A stretch of DNA of 50,577 nt from an uncultured Lachnospiraceae bacterium (GTDB lineage Bacteria > Bacillota > Clostridia > Lachnospirales > Lachnospiraceae), in NCBI GenBank assembly GCA_902790935.1, contig CADATP010000042.1:1-50577 (forward strand), in the 5' to 3' direction. The notes under the pieces are model-generated. The model saw only the letters and a program-made list of their open reading frames with translations, searched no databases and was not told the origin of the DNA. The position numbers were made by a program, and so were the translations under genes. Within the stretch, counting starts at the first letter, position 1. Each line of letters opens with the position of its first letter. Positions 16,788 through 25,436 of the stretch are shown in pieces.

Positions 16788-17105
16788 ATGTCTAAATTCA
16801 GCGTAAAAAAACCTTATACAATTCTTATTGCTGTGCTTGCTGTACTGATTCTCGGTGTAGTGAGTATAACGAAAATGCAGCTTGATCTGCTTCCGGAAGT
16901 AAATCTCCCATACTTACTTGTATTAACAACATATCCCGGAGCCAGCCCCGAAAAGGTTGAATCCGTTGTAACAGAGCCCCTCGAAGGATCTCTCGGGACT
17001 ATAACAGGCGTTAAAAATGTTACCAGTTTCAGCTATGAGAACTACAGTATGGTTCAGCTGGAATTTGAGGATGATACATGCTTGCTTCTATGTATCTTGC
17101 CATAA
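16788..17105 (+). pseudogene. RND exporter, N-terminal piece (reading frame broken)
   Basis: The start is taken at ATG 16788 behind GGGTGAG; GTG 16779 is less likely. The 105 residues hold the first transmembrane helix (about 9-28) and the start of the first porter subdomain (LPEVNLPYLLVLTTYPGASP, then VTEPLEGSL and SYENYSMVQLEFEDDT), typical of RND/HAE efflux permeases. After EFEDDT the frame runs out to a TAA within ten codons. The matching continuation (MYLAISYEGKD) is in the -1 frame. In related RND proteins this point is followed by a stretch of about 30-45 residues that is absent here, so an out-of-frame deletion is more likely than simple slippage. Confidence 0.8.
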
Positions 17106-20100
17106 GTTATGAGGGCAAGGATATCGAGGAACTGTCAAGATTTGTGGAGGATACGCTTTTACCTCAGATTGAAAGACAGGACGGTGTGGCCGATGTTTCG
17201 GCGACCGGTCTTATCGAAAAAACCGTACAGGTTTCCCTTAACCAGAAAAAAGTAGATGAATTAAATGAAAAAATAAAGGCGAAGGCTCAGGATGCGTTAG
17301 ATGATGCCAGAGCTTCTCTTGATGATGCGAAAAAACAGCTTGAAGACGGTCAGGCCGAGCTCGATAAGAGCAAAAAAGAGATGGCTGACGGACAGGCTAA
17401 AATAGACAGCGGAAAGGCTGAACTGGAAAAAGGAAAGGAAGAGCTTGAAAAGCAGCAGAAGGAAACCTATGACCAGCTGGCGCAGGCATCTCTTGCTCTT
17501 GATCAGCTCTCATCCTACCAGAGCCAGCTCGTAACCCAGCAGGCTCAGGAAGCGGTACTTAAGACCGCCATCGAAGAGGCCGGAAAAGCTCTCGCTGCAT
17601 ACGGAATTACGGTTGATAACCTTGATTCTACCGTAAGTACGATGGAGACAGGATTGGCAACGGCTACAAACTCTATATCAACTATGGATCAGCTTATTAC
17701 TTTGGCTGATGCCATCGCCGCAGATCCTACTCTTGCTACTCAGGATAGCACTACTGTTCCGGGGCAGACTAACGGACAGGTTCTCGGACTCGGACTTGCA
17801 ACTTTGGCTACTGCAATACCTGATTTAGCTACGTTGTCGACAGGATACAATGCGGCTTATGCTGCATATGCTTTAGATACATCAAATGAAACAGCCAAAG
17901 ACGCATATGTCGGAGCAGTTACAGCTTCGTCAGGAGCCTTAACGACTGCGAAGGCCGCAACTCAGTCACAGGCAGATACTTTAAATGCTTCCCTCCCTCA
18001 GCTTAAGACCGCTCAGCAGACAATAAACAGCTACAAGTCGGAACTTACGGCTTTAGAGGTTGAGATAGAAGTAACAAAAGGTATTGTTGCTAAATTTGAA
18101 GAGGAGCTTAAAAAACTCGGTGTATCTTATACCGATATAGAGGCGGCCAAGATGCAGGCGGCAGCAGGTTTTGCTGCAGCACAGGCTCAGCTTGCTACGG
18201 GAGCGAGCGCTCTCGAAACAGCTCAGGCACAGCTTGATGCCGGGAAGACGCAGATGGATTCCGCAAAGGAACAGTTAGAGAGCGGATGGGAAAGCTACAA
18301 TGATGCCGAAAAGACATTTGAGGATCAAAGTAAAACTGCTCTCGAGAGTGCAAATGCAGACGGACTTTTATCCCTTGATACAATCTCTGCACTCATATAT
18401 GCACAAAACTTCGAGATGCCTGCGGGATATATTGATGATAAAGATGACAATTCATGGCTTCTTAAGATCGGAAACAATTACGATTCCGTGGAAGACCTTG
18501 GAAATATGCTCCTTGCAAGCATAGACGGAATCGGAGATATAACCCTTGACTCCGTTGCAGATATTACGGTTATTGACAACTCAGGAACCACGTACGCAAG
18601 ACTTAATAACCGGAGCGCGGTAATCTTATCTGTTTACAAGGCAAGTACTACAGGAACCAATGAGGTAAGCCGTACCCTTCGCTCGGAGATAAAGGAACTC
18701 GAGGACAGATACGAAGGTCTTGATATCCTTGTTATGGTGGACCAGGGTGACTATATTGAGATAATCATCAAGAGCGTAATGCAGAGTATGATCCTCGGCG
18801 CGGCTCTTGCGGTTATCATCCTTGCATTTTTCTTAAAAGACGTGATGCCGACCATCGTTGTTGCCATAAGCATTCCTTTAAGTGTACTTTTATCCCTTGT
18901 GGCTATGTATTTCTCGGGAATTTCCCTGAATATGATGTCCCTATCGGGTATGGCGCTGGGAATCGGTATGCTTGTTGATAACTCAATCGTTATCATCGAA
19001 AATATATACAGGCTAAGAGGAAGAGGCATAAATGCGCCGAGAGCTGCTGTCCAGGGAACAAACCAGGTAGCCGGAGCGGTTGTCGCATCCACCCTTACCA
19101 GTGTCTGCGTATTCTTCCCGATGGTTTATACAACGGGTATGGTAAGGTCTTTGATGCTTCCTATGGCTCTTACCATAATATATTGTCTGCTGGCATCGCT
19201 TCTTGTTGCAATGACGGTTGTGCCTGCGGCAAGCTCGACGCTTCTTAGAAAGACAAAGCCCAAGAGCCATAAAGTCTTTGATAAGATACAGAATCTCTAT
19301 GGAAAGGTACTTGCTTTCTGCCTAAAGGTTAAGGTTGTGCCTCTGACCGTGGCTGCACTTCTTTTGGGAATATCAGTCTGGCAGGTATTCAGAATGGGTA
19401 TTGTTATGATCCCTGAGCTTACCAGCAACCAGATACAGGCAACTGTTTCCTTTGATGAGGAGGAGCTTTCAAGAGAAGAAGCCTACGGACTTGTGGATGA
19501 ACTTATCTACAGAACGGTCGAAGTACCCGGAGTGGCTTCAGTCGGATCTATGTCCGGAAGCGGTGAAGCACTTTTAGGATTTGGCGGAGGTGACGGAGCT
19601 TACAACAGCTTCTCACTGATGATCTCTACCGAGAATGAAAGAGCCGGCGCCGGAGAAGTTAAGAAAATCACAGACTCAATCTATGATATCGCGGAAGAGC
19701 TTGGAATAGATGTATCTGTTTCCGGTGGTCTTGATGAGATGGGAGCGATCCTTGGAAGCGGACTTTCAATCTCAATCTACGGACAGGATCTTGAGACTCT
19801 TCGAAAGATCAGTGAAGATCTGATGGAAATCGTATCTCAGGTTGACGGATATGTAGATATAAGCAACGGACAGGAAGAGGCGGACAAGGTCCTTCGCCTT
19901 GACGTAGATAAAGATAAGGCTATCAAATACGGTGTTACCGTAGCACAGATTTATCAGGCTGTAGCCGCAGAAATGGCTACAACAAAGAACGCCATCACGG
20001 TTACCGTAGACGGTGTAGATATGAAGGTTGATATCGTTGACGAATTAGATCCGGTAACAGCCGAGAACCTTCTTGATATTGCGATTCCCGTAACACCTCC

Positions 20101-21118
20101 CGAAGAAAAATCGGAAGATGACGATAAAGAGACAAAAACCGAAACTAAGAGTTCATCTCTTGCGGGGGCGTCGGGAGGATTTACTGCCTCTATGGGAGGA
20201 AACGAAGGATTTAGTTCAGCTCTTGGCGGCTCAGATTTTGGTTCTGCAATGGGCGGAAGCGGCATGAGTACGCAGGCATCTGCGCAGGAGACAAGACCGC
20301 TTTCAGAGTTTGCAACTTTATCTTTTGAAGACGGATACAACAGTATCTCGCGTGAGAACCAGACGAGATATATTACCGTAACTGCAGGAGTTGCCGAAGG
20401 AGAAAATGAAACTCTTCTTTCGAGAAAACTTCGTCCTCTTCTTGATAAGTATGAAGTACCCGATGGTTATACCATTGATATGGGCGGTGAATCGGAAGCT
20501 ACTATGAAGATGGTAAAGGATATGATGCCTATATTCTTAATGGGTATCGCGTTTATCTACTTTGTAATGGTAGCACAGTTCCAGAGCCTGCTCTCGCCCT
20601 TCATCGTACTCTTTACTTTGCCACTTGCTTATACCGGAGGTTTTATGTCCCTCTGGTTTACCGGCGAAAATATCTCAATGATGGCACTTATGGGATTCAT
20701 AGTCCTTACCGGTACGGTTGTTAATAACGGAATCGTATACGTAGACTATACGAACCAGCTTAGAATGGGCGGTATGGAAAGAAGGGATGCTCTTATTGCA
20801 ACAGGAAAGACCCGTATGAGACCTATCCTTATGACGGCCCTTACAACTATCCTTGCAGAGGCAAGCCTTATTTTCGGCGATGATATGGGAAGCCAGATGG
20901 GAAGAGCAATGGCACTTGTTATAGCCGGCGGACTTTTGTACGCAACCTTGATGACTTTGTTTATCATACCGGTTATGTATGATATCCTCTTTAAGAAGCC
21001 GCCCCTTAACGTTGATGTAGGCGGAGATAATATCGATGACATCCCCGATGATGCCAAGGAATTTATGCTTCAGATAGAGGCTGAAAAGGCAGAAAAAGCC
21101 CTAATCAAAGAGGAATAA
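17078..21118 (+). pseudogene. RND-type efflux permease, main piece lacking helix 1, with large coiled-coil insert
   Basis: This 1346-residue frame continues the RND protein begun at 16788, in the -1 frame. GAGG (17067-17070) lies 7 nt before ATG 17078, so separate translation by re-initiation is possible. Residues about 50-450 are a long Ala/Gln/Lys coiled coil (ARASLDDAKKQLEDGQAEL and so on) inserted in the first porter domain, as in many Gram-positive RND proteins. Helices 2-6 follow at about 566-740, including LVDNSIVIIENIYR with the proton-relay Asp. The second porter domain, with a Gly/Ser/Met-rich linker near 1020-1070, comes next, and then helices at about 1148-1300. It probably exports a hydrophobic compound. 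Whether the split protein works is unknown. Confidence 0.8.
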
Positions 21119-21132
21119 ATTTTATATAAAAA

Positions 21133-21202
21133 TTCACGCCCGTAAATATTTATGGTACAATGTGCTGAAAAGAACAGATAATGTGCCTTGATGTTTACGG
21201 GC
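21133..21202 (+). promoter_or_regulatory. pyr promoter inside an inverted repeat ending in T5
   Basis: TTCACG (21133-21138)-N17-TACAAT (21156-21161) is a plausible promoter. It lies within GCCCGTAAATAT (21138-21149) and ATGTTTACGGGC (21191-21202), a 12-bp inverted repeat with one wobble, followed by TTTTT just before the pyrC start. It could terminate the RND transcript, but only the 3' arm is present in RNA from the pyr promoter. Confidence 0.4.
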
Positions 21203-21219
21203 TTTTTATGGGTGAAAAT

Positions 21220-22500
21220 ATGATACTTATTAAAGACGGACGGGTTATAGACCCTGTATCGGGACTTGATGGTGTAAGGGATGTTCTTATATGCGAAGGG
21301 AAAATCCTTTGCATAAAAGAAAAAATATCGGAGGGCGATTTACAGGGGATAACGACTATTGATGCTGCGGGTAAGATTATAGCGCCCGGATTTGTAGACG
21401 TACATGTACATTTCCGTGACCCCGGATTTACGGACAAAGAGGATATTTACACAGGAGCAAAAGCGGCGGCGGCAGGCGGTTATACAAGTGTAGTTATGAT
21501 GGCCAACACAAAGCCCACGATCGATAATGTAGAAACCCTTAAGTACGTTCTTGAAAAAGGAAAAGAGACAGATATAAATGTTTACGCCTGCGCAAACGTA
21601 ACGTATGGAATGAAGGGAGAGGAGTTAACTGATTTTGATGCTCTTGCAAAGTGTGGAGCGGTTGGCTTTACGGATGACGGTATTCCTCTTGTTAAAGAAG
21701 AAATAGTCCTTGAGGCTATGAAAAAGAGTAAGGCGCTGGAACTTCCTTTAAGTTTTCATGAGGAAGATCCGTCGGTTATCGAGAATAACGGTATCAACAG
21801 AGGGAAAGCCAGCGAGTATTTCGGTATCGGCGGATCTCCGAGGGATGCGGAAATAAATATGATCCGAAGAGATATTGAGCTGGCGAGAAAAACAGGAGCC
21901 GCCATCGATATCCAGCATATCTCCACAAAAGAAGGCGTTGAGATGGTAAGAAGGGCTAAAGCTGAAGGGCTAAAGGTCTATGCCGAGGCTACTCCTCATC
22001 ACTTCTCTCTTACTGAGGAAGCAGCCATAGAACACGGCACATTAGCCAAGATGAATCCTCCCTTAAGGGAAGAAGCTGACAGAGAGGCTGTGGCAAATGG
22101 ACTTGCCGACGGAACCATAGATATGATCGCTACGGACCATGCACCCCATACTGCGGAAGAAAAGGCAAGGGAAATTACAAAGGCCCCCAGCGGTATTATA
22201 GGACTTGAGACCGCACTGCCTCTTGCCGTGATGAATCTTTTGAACACAGGAAAGATGAGGCTGAGATCTTTAATGGCGAGCATGAGTACAAATCCCGCAA
22301 GGATATATAAACTCGACGCGGGATATATAGCCGAAGGGGGACCTGCGGATATCGTAATATTTGACCAAAATGAAAAGTATGTATACAAGAAAGAAGATAT
22401 CGCATCAAAGGCCTGCAATACGCCTTTTATAGGATGGGAAATGACAGGAAGAGTCTTGTATACTATATGCGGCGGAAAAGTCGTTTATAAAGCTAAATAA
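21220..22500 (+). CDS. pyrC: Dihydroorotase, class I
   Basis: The product closes carbamoyl-aspartate to dihydroorotate in pyrimidine synthesis. In-frame ATGs exist at 21181 and 21208, but GGTGA before 21220 and the family N terminus (MILIKDGRVIDP) favour 21220, giving 426 residues. Metal ligands are visible in DVHVHFRDPG, SFHEED, DIQHIS and ATDHAPHT. The length and motifs fit the Bacillus-type (class I) enzyme rather than the short E. coli type. It is the first gene of a pyrC-pyrK-pyrD run. An inverted repeat ends 17 nt before the start codon. Confidence 0.93.
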   Translation: MILIKDGRVIDPVSGLDGVRDVLICEGKILCIKEKISEGDLQGITTIDAAGKIIAPGFVDVHVHFRDPGFTDKEDIYTGAKAAAAGGYTSVVMMANTKPTIDNVETLKYVLEKGKETDINVYACANVTYGMKGEELTDFDALAKCGAVGFTDDGIPLVKEEIVLEAMKKSKALELPLSFHEEDPSVIENNGINRGKASEYFGIGGSPRDAEINMIRRDIELARKTGAAIDIQHISTKEGVEMVRRAKAEGLKVYAEATPHHFSLTEEAAIEHGTLAKMNPPLREEADREAVANGLADGTIDMIATDHAPHTAEEKAREITKAPSGIIGLETALPLAVMNLLNTGKMRLRSLMASMSTNPARIYKLDAGYIAEGGPADIVIFDQNEKYVYKKEDIASKACNTPFIGWEMTGRVLYTICGGKVVYKAK

Positions 22501-22540
22501 AGATGATTTTAAATCTACAGATAAAAAACGGAGATCTTAA

Positions 22541-23344
22541 ATGAAGAAGAAAACAACAGCAAAAATACTTTCGCAAAAAAGCCTTGCACCGGGCATCTAC
22601 GATATGTGGCTCGAGTGTGATATTGCAAAGGATGCCCGCGCCGGACAGTTCATCGGCGTATATCCTAACGACAAGAGCACCCTTCTTCCCAGACCTATAA
22701 GTATCTGCGAAGCCGATGCATCCAAGAGCGCTCTGAGACTGGTATACAGAGTAGCCGGAAAGGGGACCGCAGAGTTTTCACAGTACAAAGAGGGGGATAG
22801 CTTAGATGTTCTCGGCGTCCTTGGAAACGGCTACGACTTAAGCCTTTTAAAAGGAAAACGCGTTATGCTCATGGGCGGTGGAATCGGAATCCCGCCTATG
22901 CTCGAACTTGCAAAAGAGCTTTTTTACCAAAACGAACAGCTTAGCGATAACGAGAAATCCGAGATCATAATCGTTGTTGGCTACAGAGATGATAAGACTT
23001 TCCTTAGAGAGGACCTCGAAAAATACGGAAAGGTTTATATCGCCTCGGAGGACGGAAGCGTCGGAACGAAGGGAAATGTTATGAACGCTGTTGAGACTGA
23101 GGAAATAGAAGCTGACGTCATCTGCGCCTGCGGACCTATGCCTATGCTCCGCGCTATTAAAAAGTATGCCGAAGGGAAAAACATCCCGGCTTACATTTCT
23201 CTTGAGGAGCATATGGCTTGCGGCGTGGGAGCCTGCCTCGGATGTGTTGTCAAAACAAAAGAGGTTGACCATCATTCCTATGTAAACAACGCGAGAATAT
23301 GTACCGACGGACCTGTATTTTTGGCGGAGGATGTTGAGATATGA
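22541..23344 (+). CDS. pyrK: Dihydroorotate dehydrogenase B electron-transfer subunit
   Basis: This 267-residue FAD/[2Fe-2S] protein passes electrons from the PyrD FMN to NAD+. It shows the flavin-binding RPISIC segment, VMLMGGGIGIPPMLEL for nucleotide binding, and CACGPMPML. The Fe-S ligands Cys227, Cys232, Cys235 and Cys254 lie in MACGVGACLGC and ARICTDGPVF. These features and the 4-nt overlap with pyrD identify the heterotetrameric class 1B enzyme typical of Firmicutes. ACGGAGA is positioned before the ATG. Confidence 0.94.
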   Translation: MKKKTTAKILSQKSLAPGIYDMWLECDIAKDARAGQFIGVYPNDKSTLLPRPISICEADASKSALRLVYRVAGKGTAEFSQYKEGDSLDVLGVLGNGYDLSLLKGKRVMLMGGGIGIPPMLELAKELFYQNEQLSDNEKSEIIIVVGYRDDKTFLREDLEKYGKVYIASEDGSVGTKGNVMNAVETEEIEADVICACGPMPMLRAIKKYAEGKNIPAYISLEEHMACGVGACLGCVVKTKEVDHHSYVNNARICTDGPVFLAEDVEI

Positions 23345-24246
23345 AAACAGAAATAGAAATTGCCGGCGTAAAGTGGAAAAATCCCGTAACCGTTGGTTCG
23401 GGTACTTTCGGATCCGGAATGGAATATGATGAATTTGTTGATCTTAATAAATTGGGAGCTGTTACCAGCAAGGGCGTTGCCAATATTCCCTGGCCCGGAA
23501 ATCCGACTCCCAGAGTTACGGAAGTTTACGGAGGTATGCTTAACGCCATCGGACTTCAAAACCCCGGAATCGATGTCTTTTGCGAAAGAGATCTTAAGTT
23601 CCTTGAAGGCTACGATACCAATGTTATCGTTAATGTCTGCGGAAAATCCATTCAGGATTATATTGACGTTGTTGAAAGGCTCTCTGATGAAAAGAGAGTC
23701 GATATGCTTGAGATAAACGTCTCCTGCCCCAATGTTAAAGAGGGCGCTATCGCCTTCGGTCAAAAGGCGGAGGCTCTTACAGAGATCACGAAGGAGATAA
23801 AAAAGCATGCAAAACAGCCATTTATAATGAAACTTTCTCCCAATGTCACGGATATTACGGAGATGGCAAAAGCCGCTGAGGCAGCAGGCGCTGACGCTCT
23901 TTCCCTTATCAATACAATTACGGGAATGAAGATTGATATAAACAGAAGGACCTTCGCTCTTGCCAACAAGACGGGTGGAATGAGCGGACCCGCCATAAAG
24001 CCGGTGGCAGTACGTATGGTTTACCAGGTAGCGCAGGCGGTAAAAATCCCGATTATCGGAATGGGAGGAATCGCTACGGCGGAAGATGCTCTTGAGTTTA
24101 TCCTTGCGGGCGCCACAGCCGTATCCGTCGGCGCGGCAAATTTCATCAATCCCTACGCTACGATCGAAGTGATCGACGGAATCGAGGATTACATGCGCCG
24201 CAACAAGGTAGAGGATATTAAAGACCTTATCGGAGCGGTGAAGTAG
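23341..24246 (+). CDS. pyrD: Dihydroorotate dehydrogenase B, catalytic subunit
   Basis: The product oxidises dihydroorotate to orotate with FMN and transfers electrons to PyrK. The 301-residue TIM barrel begins TEIAGVKWKNPVTVGSGTFG and has the substrate-contact segment EVYGGMLNAIGLQNPG. Cys129 in INVSCPNVKEG is the class 1B catalytic base. PIIGMGGIATAEDALEFILAGA and AVSVGAANF bind the FMN phosphate. Its ATG overlaps the pyrK stop (ATGA), indicating translational coupling. It is the last gene before a strong terminator. Confidence 0.95.
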   Translation: MKTEIEIAGVKWKNPVTVGSGTFGSGMEYDEFVDLNKLGAVTSKGVANIPWPGNPTPRVTEVYGGMLNAIGLQNPGIDVFCERDLKFLEGYDTNVIVNVCGKSIQDYIDVVERLSDEKRVDMLEINVSCPNVKEGAIAFGQKAEALTEITKEIKKHAKQPFIMKLSPNVTDITEMAKAAEAAGADALSLINTITGMKIDINRRTFALANKTGGMSGPAIKPVAVRMVYQVAQAVKIPIIGMGGIATAEDALEFILAGATAVSVGAANFINPYATIEVIDGIEDYMRRNKVEDIKDLIGAVK

Positions 24247-24277
24247 GAGATAAAGAAATAATGCGATAAAATAAGGG

Positions 24278-24307
24278 AACTCTCGGATTATTCCGGGAGT
24301 TTTTTTG
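24278..24307 (+). terminator. Intrinsic terminator of the pyr operon
   Basis: A 10-bp stem (24278-24287 with 24292-24301, one wobble) and a 4-nt loop are followed by seven Ts. The next 40 nt are an extreme A/T run leading to the ECF-like promoter. Confidence 0.88.
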
Positions 24308-24344
24308 ATGGAATGAAAAATTTTTAATTTTTTTTATTTTTTTT

Positions 24345-24379
24345 AAAACCTTTGGCGAATCTCATTCGTATTAATAGTA
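24345..24379 (+). promoter_or_regulatory. ECF-sigma-like promoter box, copy 1
   Basis: AAAACC (24345-24350), exactly 16 nt, then CGTATTAATAGTA (24367-24379). The layout matches ECF-sigma promoters such as the Bacillus SigW type (TGAAAC-N16-CGTA). The block TCTCATTCGTATTAATAGTA is shared exactly with copy 2. It lies 52 nt before the gene at 24432, downstream of a T/A-rich element. The likely reader is the ECF factor at 28243. Confidence 0.65.
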
Positions 24380-24431
24380 GCAGGACAGAAAAGGACTGCA
24401 AATTCAAAACCAAAGGAGACGAATTTACGAT

Positions 24432-25388
24432 ATGAGTAGATTAAAGAAAAGAATCATAATAATAGGTTCCGCCTGTTTGCTGGCCGTTATTGGAATCGGA
24501 ACTTATCTGCTACTAAAGAACAATGCCGGGAAAAAGGATCATGACAGTTTAGAAATCGGAGAGGTTGACGAAATGGCCGAAGAAATTGCCGACTTGACTG
24601 AGGAAGACAATGGGATGATTCCTGACGAGCAGCTCTGTGAGGCGGATATCGCAGAACCTGACGAGATGGCACTGCTTTCCATTACACCTGTCGGTGAAAG
24701 GATAAGCATCGGAAGCTACGGATCAGAGGAGCTTGGCTGGATCGTATATGACGAAGATGAAGAATATCTTTATCTTATATCTGAAAAGGTGATCGATGCC
24801 AGACCGATGATAGAGAATACCGATACCTCGAAGCTTCTTGAAATCGAAGCCGGAGATGGAACCAATCCTGATTCTCTCGCGAGCCTGTATGAAATGGTAG
24901 AGTCATCCGCTGAATACAACGGTAAATTTACCGATACCGACCTGTGTAAATGGCTCAATGATGAATTCATAAACAGCGTTTTTTCGGAAGATGTAATTGA
25001 AAAGATGCAGCAGTGGAGCGATGGGATCAAGGTCACGCTTCCGGATGATGAATTTGTGACAGAGTTTGGTGATTATCTTTGGGCCGGACCAACACAGACC
25101 GCAATCGAAAACGGAGCTGAGGTTTTTGACCCGGAGCCATATATAGAAGCCGCCGGAGAGGTCAGGGACCCGATGACAGGGGAACTGATCCCTGAGGATG
25201 AGATCGTAAATCACCCCGGGCTTGTATACCCGGCTGAAGCTGATGGAAGCGCATCATACGCTCTTTGCAGCGATATTACGGATGGTAATGTTAGCATCAG
25301 GTCATTCGGCTTTACAAGAAGAAACGCGGGCATATATGAAAAAGTAGGTGTAAGACCGATGATAAAGGTTTTGAAGGAAAACGATTAA
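24432..25388 (+). CDS. Membrane-anchored DUF6273-like extracytoplasmic protein
   Basis: This 318-residue protein has a basic N terminus and one transmembrane helix (about 8-27). A very acidic linker (30-85) follows, and then a domain from about 88 to the end that resembles DUF6273. That domain shows ISIGSYGSEELGWIVYDED with YLYLISEKVID, CKWLNDEFINSVFS (the W-L-N-x-x-F block), and GVRPMIKV at the C terminus. The usual WWLRSPG segment is replaced by SIRSFGFTRR. The same domain is fused to the ECF sigma factor at 28243, so this protein may compete with, or present a ligand to, that sensor. An ECF-like promoter is placed just upstream, and the CAP-domain gene follows 48 nt later. Confidence 0.7.
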   Translation: MSRLKKRIIIIGSACLLAVIGIGTYLLLKNNAGKKDHDSLEIGEVDEMAEEIADLTEEDNGMIPDEQLCEADIAEPDEMALLSITPVGERISIGSYGSEELGWIVYDEDEEYLYLISEKVIDARPMIENTDTSKLLEIEAGDGTNPDSLASLYEMVESSAEYNGKFTDTDLCKWLNDEFINSVFSEDVIEKMQQWSDGIKVTLPDDEFVTEFGDYLWAGPTQTAIENGAEVFDPEPYIEAAGEVRDPMTGELIPEDEIVNHPGLVYPAEADGSASYALCSDITDGNVSIRSFGFTRRNAGIYEKVGVRPMIKVLKEND

Positions 25389-25436
25389 AACAGAGAGATT
25401 TGTCACTATTTAAATAATTACCGGGAGGAAAAGAAT

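Noticed and set aside
17060..17105. Programmed ribosomal frameshift in the RND gene
   Set aside because: No slippery heptamer is present, and a stretch of the porter domain is missing, so a deletion explains it better.
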